Positions 22,319-33,249 of a DNA stretch of 64,000 nucleotides are shown one piece after another. The stretch spans positions 25,047-89,046 of the forward strand of contig NW_024883417.1 of assembly GCF_019059575.1 (NCBI RefSeq), read 5' to 3'. This DNA comes from Amphibalanus amphitrite (Eukaryota > Arthropoda > Thecostraca > Balanomorpha > Balanidae). Both the position numbers and the translations under genes were made by a program. A model generated the notes under the pieces. That model had not been told where the DNA came from. It did not search any database and saw only the letters and a program-made list of their open reading frames with translations. Every line of letters begins with the position of its first letter. Position 1 is the first letter of the stretch.

Positions 22319-23137
22319 CACACTTTGACCATTTGTCCCAGTAGTCAAAATTCCTTAGCCGAGGCCCTGATTTACATCTTGCTGTCATGGCAAGATGCAC
22401 AATTCAATTTTAGGCAGGCATTGAAAATTTGACGTTAATGGGATGATAAGGGCGTAAGATATCTGCGAAAAACAAGGCGTTGGCGAAATTCGCCCCCCCC
22501 CCCCCGCTTGCACTGTGCGTGTTGGTTGGCACGGTCCTGTCCCTTTTCATAAGGTTCAGGTGGCATCCTTCACCAATATTTTTGGCGCTCCTACACCCAT
22601 GGTAAGGGATTAATTTGAGCTTCCCAGTGGACCTGCGCTGTCTGTCTTTATTGGGTCTGAAGGAGTCAGTGTGTTTTCATTGGACCTTCTGTCTCTTGGT
22701 CTCATGATGGTAAAAATACATCCAGCTTTCGTCTCAAGTCACTTGAGAGTCAATTTGCTATGTTTCTCGGGCATTTTTGCCAAGCTAATCCCAAAATTTA
22801 ATTGCACAGCGACCCTCCAAGTTGTCTTCATATGAACAACCTGACTGTGCTCTACACTGGTCACTGTGACAAGCCGCTTGCGACTTGCCATGTTCAAGGT
22901 GACACCGTTGCCGTCTTTTGCAACGTAGAAAAACCAAATTACGCAAGTACGTTTATAACAACTGTGGTAAGGACTTGTGAGAACAACAAGTATCTGGCAC
23001 TGTTCATATGGATTTTAAGAGGCCAGTCTCAAAACTTCTGGAGTGGACGACGTATTTTAATTATTTGCAGTTCAACACGAAAGCCTTTGGTCAAGTCAGT
23101 CCGGTGACCTCAATCTAGCCAATTATAAAATGGGTTA
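22319..23137. other. Mixed unique and C-run sequence, no supported gene
   Basis: Contains a C-run at 22494-22505, possibly a decayed element end. The open frame at 22802-23107 has no recognisable domain. Confidence 0.4.
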
Positions 23138-23329
23138 GTTCTGAACATAGGCGGCGGAACGATTTGAGACAAGGGGGGGCACCATGGCTCAAGGAGCCAA
23201 ACCTAGGGTACCCCCAAATCCTGTTTTCTCATCGGATTTAGGCCACTTATTTTTCGTCACAGCCCTGACACGATGATTTTTTTATTATTTTTTTTTTACT
23301 AAACGAAAATGGCAGTTCACCCCCGTATG

Positions 23330-24197
23330 CAGGGGTGTACCTAATTTTATATCTCTTTGTGGGGGCATATGCAGCCACCCACAATCCTGAATTATGCCCC
23401 CACAATGATGAAAAAGCACCCACAAGTCTTTTACAAGGCTGCAAGCGTCCTTTCGAGAGCACGGTGCCCTTCGCATGCTCTAACGGCGTCCTCCTGACCG
23501 TCTCGCGTTCATGGATAGCGTTTTTAATCACTCGGCGCCCTTCTGGGAGAATGGCGCACTTTTGACAGCACCGCGCCATTCTCATGGTCTAACGGCGCCC
23601 TCCTGACCGTCTCGCGTCCTTAGGTCTCTGTTCACCGTGCATCCCTCGACTATTCGGCGCCCTTCTGGGCTCTCAGCGCCCCTGAACCACATATAGCGTT
23701 TTCAATCACTCGGCACCTTTTTACGAGAATGGCGCCCTTTTCATGATCTCAAGGCGCCCTCGTAACCATCTGGCGCCCCCACGTCCCCACCAACGTAGCA
23801 CTACTGACTGTGCGGCGCCCTTCTGGCCTCTTAGCGCCCCTGGACCACATAGCGTTTTCAATCACTCGGCGCCCTCCTAGGAGAATGGCGCCCTTTTCAT
23901 CGTCTCACGGCGCCCTCGTAAGTCGTAACCGTCTGGCGCCTCCACATTTGGTGCCCCTCCTACTGGATGGCGCCTCTCTACATATTTTTTACGTCCTTCC
24001 GGTCAGTTTCCACTTTTAAGCGTGTATTTGCTTAGTCAGACACGTCACTTGAAGCGCCATTCGGCTAGCAATGTTATCAAATTCGGTGTTAATTTAGGCT
24101 CCCACATAAAGAATATCTATCGCGCCCCAAAACGGCCTGGCGCCGGGTGCCCCTACAGCTGGGCACCCACAATCATTTTAGGAAAATTACACCCCTG
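23330..24197. mobile_element. Nested hAT-type element, TSD CCCGTATG
   Basis: Ends CAGGGGTGTA/TACACCCCTG with CCCGTATG duplicated exactly (23322-23329 and 24198-24205). The interior (23500-23960) is a degenerate array of GGCGCCCTTCTGG / CTCACGGCGCCCTC units. Confidence 0.9.
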
Positions 24198-24339
24198 CCC
24201 GTATGTGTGGTTAACTTTAAGCTGATCCTCAAGTACCTATGTGTTTGTCTTTTCCTTATTGTCGTTTGATAAATTCCATTTATCCTACATGTATAATTCC
24301 CAAGAAGCCATCGCAGTACTAATCAGTGGCGAATCCCAG

Positions 24340-24900
24340 GGTGGAGGTCACATGGGTCATGACTTAGGGCCTGGGGTCACCACATGCCTGCCAGGAGCAC
24401 CACAGGCCCGCCAGGGGTGCCAAAGGCCTAGCAGGGGCACCACGGGCCTGTCAGTGGCACCACAGGCCTGCCAGGAGCACCATCGGCCTAGCAAAAGCAC
24501 TGCAGGTCTTCCAGGGGCACCACAGACCTGCCAGGGGCACCAGAGGCCTGTCAGGGACACTATCGGCTTCGCAGGGGAACCACCGGCTTCGCAAGGGCAC
24601 CATGGGCCTGTCAAGGGCACCACAAGCCTGTCGTTGGCAATTTAGGATTGTCAGAGGCACCACAAACCTGTCAAGGGCACCTGCGTTCTAACAGGGGCAC
24701 CACAAACCTGCCAAGGCCCAGGGACACCACAGGCCTAGCAAGGACACCACAGGCCTGTCAGGGGCACCACGGGCCTGTCAGGGCCCATGGGCACCTAAGT
24801 CATGTCAGGGCCCACCGTAAGCTTGTCAGGGGGCAGGGTAGGTAGGTACCACAGTCTTTCCAGGGGCACCAGCGGCTTAGCAGGGGCACCAGTCATCACA
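24340..24900. repeat. Degenerate ~30-bp minisatellite (CAGGGGCACCACAGGCCTGC)
   Basis: Around 18 diverged units built on CAGGGGCACCACAGGCCTG inside the 23146-25163 element. It gives overlapping spurious frames on both strands. Confidence 0.85.
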
Positions 24901-25171
24901 TGACTAACCAAAAATAAAGAAAAAAAAACTGAAAATAGGGCACCACCAAAATTAAGTGGCCGAAATCCGTTGAGGTTTTAATTTTGGGCATAGGTAGGGG
25001 CACCACTACGATTCATGAACCTCCCCTTAGAGTTTTCCCGAATCCGCCCCTGGTACTAATACATCAAATTTAAGGGGGGCACCTTGCTATTGGTGCCCCC
25101 TTGCAGAATTCAAGGGGGGGGCACGGTGCCCCGGTGCCCCCCCCCCCCGTTCCGCCGCCTATGGTTCTGAA

Positions 25172-25740
25172 GGTGTTCATGTTGCACCGCAATCGCATGA
25201 ATCCATCTCAAGTATACGCATAAGCATAATATATTTCATATTGCAACCACATTTATGAAATGCTACGGTGTCACTGTTTATCATGTCTTGCAAATTTGAC
25301 GTAGGCTGACCGAAGTCTTGCATCAGTTCACAGTCAATTGACGTCAACGGTTTTTTAATGACGTTCAATCGAGCAAAAATGCAGTCACTAGCGCTGAACT
25401 TACTGAACTTGTAACTTACGTATATCTTTATTGATTGACATGGTGTAGGCTAATTTGCGATAAATGCAATAACGAAGACTAGTGCGCTAATTACGAGCGA
25501 TAGTTTCTGCTGTATCGTTATTACTGCAACGGCAACCGCAAGGCAGCCACGTCCAATGCGAGCCGCACCGGTCCGGCATACGGCCTTGGGCCCGGCAGCT
25601 ACTGCCCCGTCGGCTCCACGCATCCGACTGACCGGCCAAGGTCACCGCTCCGTCCGCCGGGAGGGCGGAGCTTAATGGTCACGTGCCTGTGACGTCACGC
25701 CTACGTACGGATAGCCTCTACTCCACTGACGGATTTACGG
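25172..25740. other. Unique sequence grading into GC-rich, promoter-like patch
   Basis: 25550-25740 has CCAATGCG, GGGCGGAGC, CACGTG and GTGACGTCAC boxes but no adjoining coding exon that I can support. Confidence 0.35.
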
Positions 25741-25973
25741 AGCTGATTTTAACATTACGAGGCAACGACAAGTACCCTAATAATTGATATTTTGTTAAAA
25801 GACCATATTAGCGGAAATTGGCGCTTGAGCTGAAATGAGCACTGTGAAAATTTGAAGCAAATTGGACAAATATTAAATAAATTATCGCCAAAAAACAGGG
25901 TCTCATGGGGTCTGAAATGCATAGTAGGTGTAAAGTACTGCCAAACCTTTATGAAAAAGGCCGCAGGGCGCGG
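25741..25973 (-). repeat. Dispersed repeat, copy 2 (ends GCGCGGGTTA)
   Basis: Inverted counterpart of 18722-18945. It finishes in GCAGGGCGCGGGTTAC, matching the right-end signature of the TTAA family apart from the last base. Confidence 0.75.
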
Positions 25974-25979
25974 GTTACC

Positions 25980-26689
25980 GACCATCCTACTAACCAGACC
26001 ATGAACCCAACCAGTTCCGGGTAACAAGCGGCGTGTACGAACTACCAGGGCGCAACCGGCAACCGCCTACACGCCGTGCTATGCATAACGTCCCAGAGAT
26101 TTTGACATGTTGTTTTCCTTTTTTGTGTTTGGAGTTTTATGTTTCAACTTTCGATACTGCTTTTCTCTGTCTCCGATATATTTTGTCTATCGAAATAAGC
26201 TTTTTGTCTTATCGGAATTTTCTTCTGTCGATATTTTGCCTCTGGCATGTGTTTGTAGCTGCGTGAATAACAAACAGAAGACAATTGTGTAAACAACGCG
26301 CTCCTGGAAGTGCACATTCCTGGCTCAGCCCAGTCGCTTTCGCGGTCTACTCTGTTACTAATTCTTACCTGTACGACCGTTCTCGTGGTCTGCTCTGTCA
26401 CCAATTCTTACCTGCACCGTCTTTCTCGCGATCTGATGTTACCGGCTCGCACCTGGATGGCCGTTTGGCCCCTCCGTATGTTTGCTTGAACGGCCGGCAT
26501 ATCGTGCCTGCGGCTCGTCGTCGTCTTGTCCGGCCACGGCTGGCTGCCTTATCCTCGACCAGCTATCACCGGTGGTCGATGTGTGACAGTGGTCCCCTCT
26601 CAAACCCACCGCTCTCTGATGTCTCGTCTCCTTCCTCAGAGCACGAATCACACTAAACCATAGACACTAAACTGGCAGCGCAAACTCCG
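25980..26689. other. Unassigned sequence with one unrecognised open frame
   Basis: The plus-strand open frame 26285-26656 (123 codons) has no domain that I recognise. Both strands are open over parts of it, so I do not call it a gene. Confidence 0.3.
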
Positions 26690-27015
26690 AGCTCTGGAAA
26701 ACTCCACTCCCCGGGACTCGGCCACTCTCAGTAACTCCACTGCCCGGGACCCGGCCACTCTCAGTAACTCCACTGCCCGGGACTCGGCCACTCTCAGTAA
26801 CTCCACTGCCCGGGACTCGGCCACTCTCAGTAACTCCACTGCCCGGGACCCGGCCACTCTCAGTAACTCCACTGCCCGGGACTCGGCCACTTTCAGTAAC
26901 TCCACTGCCCGGGACTCGGCCACTCTCAGTAACTCCACTGCCCGGGACTCGGCCACTCTCGAACATCTCCACTGCACGGGACTCGCTCTCAGTAACTCCA
27001 CTGTCCGGGACCCGG
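26690..27015. repeat. 33-bp minisatellite (TAACTCCACTGCCCGGGACTC)
   Basis: About nine well-conserved units of 33 bp (GTAACTCCACTGCCCGGGAC / TCGGCCACTCTCA). The unit length is a multiple of three, so spurious long frames result (for example a GSGVTES-type repeat on the minus strand). Confidence 0.92.
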
Positions 27016-27306
27016 TCACTCTCGACAGCCCGACAGTGATCACCGCGCCTGCGTCGCCCCTGGCCCCTCGGGTGCACCACTGTCGGAGTCTCGGCCGGCG
27101 CGACGCGCCCCGGCCGCCCCGCCGCTGCCATCCGACACCGCAGCGTCGCACCCGTCGGTGAGTGCGACGATCCGGCGCGCCGTCCGGCCGGCCGGCCGGC
27201 CAGACCTGGCCGTCCGCAGTAGAGCTGACAACAGGTGAACATTTCTGCAACCAGACTCGAACCAGACCCGACTGGACATTTCTATAGAGGCCCAATAAAC
27301 ACATAA

Positions 27307-27543
27307 CCCTCGCCCTACATATATGGGGGGGGGGGTCGAACGGACCCCCTCCCCTCGTTTTTTTGTGAATAAGTCCCGTAAAAAACCGCCGATCGTGACT
27401 AAACTTTCACTGTACCCTCGAGTTGATCAATTTTACACCTACCCTGAAAATTGCATGGCCCTCATCCAAATGCTTTTTGACCTGTTGTGACCTATTACCC
27501 GAGATCTTGTTTGGCCGGAATCGTGATTCGGCGTAGGATATGT
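27307..27543 (+). mobile_element. Remnant of a TTAA-family element
   Basis: Starts CCCTCGCCC after ATAA, with a G-run/TCGAACGGA/C-run hairpin, then a short GATCGTGACTAAACTTTCA-type module as in the family. The right end is not recognised. Confidence 0.5.
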
Positions 27544-27892
27544 TTAACCCGCGCGGGGCTGGGGTCTCCAGCCGAACGCGCGGGGCTGGGGGGGGGGGGG
27601 GGGTGGTGGTGGTAAATTTTACCCCCCCCCCCTTGTTATCTCCCGAACTAATGGTCCGATTTGGAAAATTCAAACGCCAATCGAAAGCTCTCATCACGAA
27701 CAACTAAAAACATGTACTTAATTTAAAGTTTGAGCCTTGAGGTCAAGGTCAAGGTCAGGTCAAGGGTACAAATTGCAAGTTTCTACACTTATTGGCCTTG
27801 CACCGTAGTTGCCGAAGAATGGACTGAGACTGATTGCCCAAAACGTGTTCTTAGGCTACCAAGACAATATTCGCTGCATACAATATCATTCA

Positions 27893-27952
27893 GAGGTCAA
27901 GGTCAAGGTCAGGTCAGGTCAGGTCAGGTCAGGTCAGGTCACCAAAAACAAA
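27893..27952 (+). repeat. Tandem AGGTCA half-site array
   Basis: Consecutive GGTCA units, including six GTCAG repeats in a row and TCAAGGTCA sites. These match the half-site of nuclear hormone receptors. Whether any protein binds here is inference. Confidence 0.7.
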
Positions 27953-28487
27953 ATGTAGAAAAGGGCATGTGCGACACATGTTTTATGGGTCATTTTACTC
28001 ACAGAATTCAATAGGCACACTCAATAGGTGATATGGACCACATCTGGATGAATTTCAGGTTGAGTTCAGGTCAAGGTCAGGTCAAGTGAGGTCAAATTTT
28101 GATGTTGGTTGTTAAGGCCTAAAAAAGGTAGGGGAAGTTGGGGCAATGCCGGAGTTGGGGCAAATCCGAAATTCGAGATATTTCGAAAACCGTAAGACAT
28201 GGATGCCACCTGTCAGTGATGCTCTGAAGCTTAAGTGACTACAATTATCGCATGTTTGTTACGAGTCGTCATTCGGAATACTTTGGCTGTGAGGGCGCCA
28301 AGAGCGTTTTCAAGGTACGCGTTCCTTGTACTACATGCGCCTTTGAAGCTGCATTTCTTACTCATTATGCTACCGTTTGTCTGGCCAATTCGGTCAAGTA
28401 ATCTTCAGCATGTCTTTGCATAAGTGTGCTGCCAATTTGAAATTTATACGGCACGTTGAAAAGTTATGGGCCTGCAAATGAAAGTAG

Positions 28488-30474
28488 GGGAGAGTGGGAT
28501 GGGTTGTATCAGTTTTTACTCCGAGACCCATAAACTCGTAACTATCCGTGATAAACTCATTATTTCCATACTGTCCCCTTCCTTGATTCTTCTGCTTTTT
28601 TGTGCAAAGTAACTTTTCCGCTACCTCTACCAGTTTTTCTTCTACGGTCTGCCGAATAGAACAATGTTTTTGATACAACTTGCCCCATGGCTTGGGTGAG
28701 TTGTATCACATGGTGGGGTAATTTGTATCACTATTTCACGTTTCAGGGAGTGTGCTTGCTACTGGTTTTGAACATAACAGCAACATTAACCCTCGCCGGA
28801 CCTATTGGTTTTCTACATACGCGCCGGCCGAGGGGGGGGGGGGGGGGCGGGTACGACCCCCCCTCGCCGTTTCGCCCCTGGTGGAGCTAGCGCGTCGCGG
28901 AAAAAACGAGCGTGTGCGCCGTTACGAGACGCAGAGATTGGTACCCGATTTTAAGGTCCTAGGTCAACCGGTGACCTCTGAGGTCAGGTCAAGTGCCCCA
29001 GGGTACGGTTCAGTTTTTGGTGAATAACTTCGCAAAAAACGGCCGCAGAGCGCCGATTTTGGCAGCATCGTGTTCGCCTCGCTCAGGCGCGTCGAATGAT
29101 ATACTTTTTGTCCGGGTCAGGTCAACTTGGGGTGTTGACCTCAGGTCAAGGTCAGGTCAGCACCCCCAGGTCACGAAGTTGGTCGAAAGAGGTCATGTAT
29201 TATATCATTCGATTCGGCAGGCCTTCCTGAGTCCATTGGTGCCTTTCCCGACTCGCTAGCTCAATTTGATCAAGAGTTATTGACGAAAAACTAATTTGAC
29301 CTTGATGACGTCATAAATGACGTCACGCAAGGTCAACATTGCAAAAGTGACGCATCTAACCTTGCAAGGAGTGCATCAAATCACGATTCTGTGTGCTTGA
29401 GATAGTTGGAGATCGTTCCCGGCGCCAGAATAGCAGTTTTCATTTTTCCCCATTGACTTATAATGGTGAGGTCACGAAAATGACCTGACCTCATATGACC
29501 TTTAGGAAAAATCCGAGATATACAAGTTGTGGGACTCATAATGGATACTAGATCCTGCAAGTTTCATTTCCCTGTGACATCTCCTCTGGCAGTGAGGGCG
29601 TTGCGAAGTTGCGACATCTGAAGACCGTGCAGAGGTTCACTTATGACGTCATAGGTCAGTGACCTGACCTGACCCAAAAATGCGGTTGGTGTCAAAAGAT
29701 CCGGCTTGGATCAAAGGTCAGGTATGCCAAGTTTCAGCTCTCTATCGCCAGCGTGTTCGGAGCTATCGCGAAAAAACCCTATGGGGGGGGCGGCACCCGC
29801 CCCCCCCTCGGCCGGCGAGGGTTAAATGGGGTTAATACAATGTATAGGTATGCTCAAAGGCTTCACTTTATTAGAGCAAACTTAGGTCAATGCAATCCGA
29901 ACGAAACATCAACAGACTAGACGCAAAAGTGGCCCGTTAAGAGCAAAGAAGCCAACACATTGTGCCGAAATGGAACGAGCATTGACTAGCTACCTACAAA
30001 CGCGAGCCAGGGCTTAGCTTTCGCGATCAAAAGCAACATACCCATACATACATACCTACATACATGTTACAACATACCCCACCCGGCTCTGATGCAACAT
30101 GTACCTAGCCGCCATCTTGGAAAAACATCCTCGTGCTAAAAAAAACAGCGGACAGCTGGAGAAATCCGTTTTCACTCACGCAGCCTTAGAACCTACCCTC
30201 ACCACCGCTACGGAGATCTTTCAAATTCGTGCACATCTAAATGCCCAAAACACACATTTTCTTGCAACTTATTTGTTTAGAATGACATTAAAAAAAAACA
30301 TAAAATCGGCTCTCACCTCGAGACGCGTCCACTCAGCCACAAGACAGAACAGGGAAAGATGGCGCCCGGAAAACCTCGTCGGCTGGTCGTGTCGCGAGCG
30401 CCATCCATTGGATAAGTTTGGCACAATTCGCCCTGATACAACTTGGACATGATACAACTCTCCCCGCTCTCCCC
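28488..30474. mobile_element. TA-flanked element copy 1 (GGGGAGAGTGGG ends)
   Basis: Ends GGGGAGAGTGGGATGGGTT... and ...CTCTCCCCGCTCTCCCC with TA on both sides (28486-28487 and 30475-30476). It is near-identical to the uninterrupted copy at 41007-41959 except for one insertion at a TTAA (28790-29821). A GCCGCCATCTTGG (YY1-like) motif lies at about 30108. Open frames at 30099-30452 and on the opposite strand are shared with the other copy but lack recognisable domains. Confidence 0.9.
28790..29821 (+). mobile_element. TTAA element with empty-site proof
   Basis: CCCTCGCCGG...CCGGCGAGGG between TTAA 28786-28789 and TTAA 29822-29825. The sister host copy (near 41308) has the unoccupied ACATTAAATGGGG at the same point with a single TTAA, so the insertion duplicated TTAA exactly. 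Hairpins of G-run/CGGGTACGA/C-run (left) and G-run/CGGCACCCG/C-run (right) are present. The interior carries AGGTCA clusters and TGACGTCA-type sites. It is 1032 bp with no coding capacity. Confidence 0.95.
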
Positions 30475-31636
30475 TATGGCTGGCTGGGGTAATGCCGAAA
30501 ACGTGCAATTACGCAAGTTAAAGCACGCTACGTGGACTTTACTGTTGTAGAATAGCAACGCGAATTTTTAGTCACACAAATTACACTTTCAACAGACACA
30601 ACGGCCTGTTACCTATAAGGAATTATTTACCTGGCATTTTCTTATTATATCACACAATTATAACTTCCAGTGTGCACCAAGCGTCCTCAAGCTCTTAAAA
30701 CGCGTGTCAGCTTTGATAAATTCTGGATAAAGTTTGAGATAAAGTGGCAAAACATCAATGTCGGCATTCCCCGTAGATCATTTCTCCCATTTTCGGCTTT
30801 CCCCGCAGTCCGGGGCAACGCCGAAAAAGTCACTTCTTTGATATTTTTAGTTTGTGCGCTTAACGGTATGCGAATTCATCAAATGCGCCTGGTATGTTTG
30901 AAAGGCAAAAGACTGGCCTCTCGAATGACGCCAACAAGAATAGCTTATGTTGTCTTCCTTGCGTGCTACGGGCGTCAGAAAAAAGTATTCGGCGTTCCCC
31001 CAACTTCCCCTATCTATCTGATGCAGTTTTTCACGGCGAATCGAATGATGCTATTTTTGTTTCCGTAAAACGTCTAGAACTTCCAAAAAAATCATTTTTC
31101 AAAATTTTTTTGTGTCGTGACGTCATGAAATTTTTAATAACTCCCACATTTTTGAACCGATTCTTCTAAAAATTGGTATGTAGGTGCACATAGACCACAT
31201 CTCTAATATATATTCCGGTTTTTTCGATACACTCAAAATTTTGGATTTTATAAATACTTTTTCCAATAAAGTCAGTTTTTTGAAAAAAAGTTTGGCCAAA
31301 ATCCAAAATTTTCAACAAACCGAGATAGCCATTTGATAGACAAGTAGAATTACGTATAACCTTTTTTGTTACGTCTTGATTTCTTTAAAAATGAAGATGT
31401 TAGCGGCGTTTGAAATTTTGCCGTTTTTGAGGCGAAAATGGCGAACATGACGTCACTAAAACGTCAATTTCTCAAAAAAATTCCGACGGATTTCGCTCAA
31501 ATTTTCAGGGAACGTGTCAAATTGATGTAAAAAAGGTACTGAGAGTTTGGTGGCGCTGCGCGCCGCCGTTTTTGAGTTATTGCAAAAATTCGCGAGGGTA
31601 GGTAAAATTTACCCCCCCCAGCCCCGCGCGGGTTAA

Positions 31637-32860
31637 CCCGCGACCACCTGGGGGGGGGGGGGTCGGATCCGACCCCCCTCCGTTTTTCCTGAATAACTCA
31701 TGAACCACTTTCGCTATCTACTTGAAACTTGGCATACCTTCTCCCCCATCAATTTGACGTCTCCTGTGTAATTTTTAAGAAAAAAAATCCTTTTTTTTAG
31801 ATATATCGATTTTAGTGATGTAACTACATGGCGTTTTTTAGTCAAAAAGTGGTAAATGTTAAAAAAATCGCCAAAACTCAGGGTTTAGAGCAAATTGCAA
31901 ATTAAGGACATGAAAAGACGCAGCTCAACAAGTTCTTCAAAATGGCAATCTCAGATTTTCCATAAAATGCGTTTTTCACCCCTAAAAATTCAAAAAACTA
32001 TATTTTTTGGAAAACAGCTAATAAATCCAATTTCTTTTTTGAATTTCCAAAAAAAACGGAATATATGTTGTAGAGCTCTATTAGAACATTAGATGCCCCA
32101 AATTTCAACTTTCTATCTTGATTTTTGACCCCCAAATTGTAAAAAATAGCTCCAACATGCATAGGGCATGGCGACGTCATAAGCATTTTCGTGAATTAGA
32201 GGCACTTCTGAACATCGCATGTGAAAACAAATGGCACCACTAGATTCCTGGGACAAAGCTCGTCCAGAAAAGTGCATTTTATGTCAAAAATAAAAAGTTG
32301 AAAAATTGACTTTTTTCTTAGCCCTCGTTTAGTTATGTATGGTATAAACGATTTTTATGCTTTCAATGCACACTTATCACCAGCACAGTGACTTGGGGTT
32401 ACATATAACCATTACCATCGGATTCGGCGTGAAAAATAAGCCATAAAACATGTGTCGCACGCCCATGTAGCAGAAAGTGAAAACCGTGACCTTTCGTGAC
32501 CTGACCTGACCTTGACCCGTACTTAGTATGACCCCTATACGCACATGGTATGGTACCTTCACTAGGCCTTTGAGGTCATTTTTGGTGAGTTTCGAGCAGC
32601 AGCTATCGATTCCGCTGTCCGTAAGCCTAATTGTAATCATGCAAAACCCCTGAATTTGACCTTTGACCTGACCTTGACCCGAAAGTTGACCTAAATCTTA
32701 AAATCTTAAGAGTGCTTTGGGAAGGTCTCGTAGAGACCTTTCGAACGCCGCCTCGTGGGGCTCGATACGACCATTGGTTCTCGAGATAACATGGGGGGGG
32801 GGGGTCGGATCCGACCCCCCAGGCTGTCGTGGGTACGGAAATAGCCCAGGCGGTGCCGGG
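31637..32860 (+). mobile_element. TTAA-family element abutting the previous one
   Basis: It shares the TTAA at 31633-31636 with its left neighbour and ends ...GCCGGG before TTAA 32861-32864. Both ends have the perfect palindrome GGGGGGTCGGATCCGACCCC (about 31653-31678 and 32795-32819). The interior is AT-rich with GGTCA clusters at 32480-32690. No genes. Confidence 0.87.
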
Positions 32861-33069
32861 TTAAATCATCAAAGAAATAGGCAAAACATGCCCTTTAGTT
32901 TTCAATGTTTGCGCTACTATTTGCCCAAAATAAGATAAAGGAAAGACTACAAATTGACTAGAGGTGTTGCTTCCCAAAGCGCATTATCATATGGCGAATG
33001 ATTTGGCTGTGATGACGCTTGAAAGTTAGCGCCCTAATGGCAGGTCCCTAATTTCTGTGCACAGTCCAG

Positions 33070-33246
33070 GGGCCGTATTCACGTCGACTTCGTAAGTCGA
33101 TTTTCTTTCCTAAGTACAATTTGGTATTCACGTCGACACTTCTTAAGTTTTTATCGACGGAGTTCACGTGATTAAAAAAAATTTGCTTAAGAAGTAGGTC
33201 ATTCGTAAGGAAATTCTTACGAAAATAATCGACGTGAATACGGCCC
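33070..33246. mobile_element. 177-bp MITE, GGGCCGTATTCACGTCGA ends, CAG flanks
   Basis: Inverted ends GGGCCGTATTCACGTCGA/TCGACGTGAATACGGCCC with CAG duplicated at 33067-33069 and 33247-33249. The interior is itself full of complementary TCGACGTGAA and CTTAAG motifs, so a long hairpin can form. A three-base CWG flank is shared with 39743-40520 and 62541-62942; a Harbinger-like origin is possible. Confidence 0.85.
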
Positions 33247-33249
33247 CAG

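Larger units (their letters stand above)
23146..25163. mobile_element. hAT-type element, TSD GTTCTGAA, with minisatellite interior
   Basis: Perfect 16-bp inverted ends CATAGGCGGCGGAACG/CGTTCCGCCGCCTATG are bracketed by GTTCTGAA (23138-23145 and 25164-25171). A second element (23330-24197) is nested near the left. A CAGGGGCACCACAGGCCTGC array fills the middle. G-runs and C-runs occur at the right end. No transposase. Confidence 0.92.
28131..31010. mobile_element. TA-flanked element (GGGGAAGTTGGGGC ends) interrupted by another
   Basis: Flanked by TA (28129-28130 and 31011-31012). Its ends GGGGAAGTTGGGGCAATGCCG and CGGCGTTCCCCCAACTTCCCC are inverted repeats, with internal copies of TGGGGTAATGCCG and CCCCGCAGTCCGGGG-like text. 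Its own sequence is 28131-28485 and 30477-31010; the middle is the element 28488-30474. No transposase. Confidence 0.82.
27548..31632 (+). mobile_element. TTAA-family element hosting three nested insertions
   Basis: TTAA (27544-27547 and 31633-31636) brackets CCCGCGCGGGGCTGGGG and its inverse CCCCAGCCCCGCGCGGG. G-run and C-run hairpins around AAATTTTACC or GGTAAAATTT occur at both ends. The body is split at 28130/31011 by a TA-flanked element, which hosts another TA-flanked element, which hosts a second TTAA element. GGTCA half-site arrays occur at 27740-27770 and 27893-27950. Confidence 0.85.

Noticed and set aside
24340-24900. CRISPR-like array of ~30-bp repeats
   Set aside because: Units are contiguous and diverged with no unique spacers, and they sit in a eukaryotic transposon.
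26648-27304. 218-codon minus-strand frame with ESRAVELLRV repeats
   Set aside because: 33-bp minisatellite artefact; another frame across it is also open.
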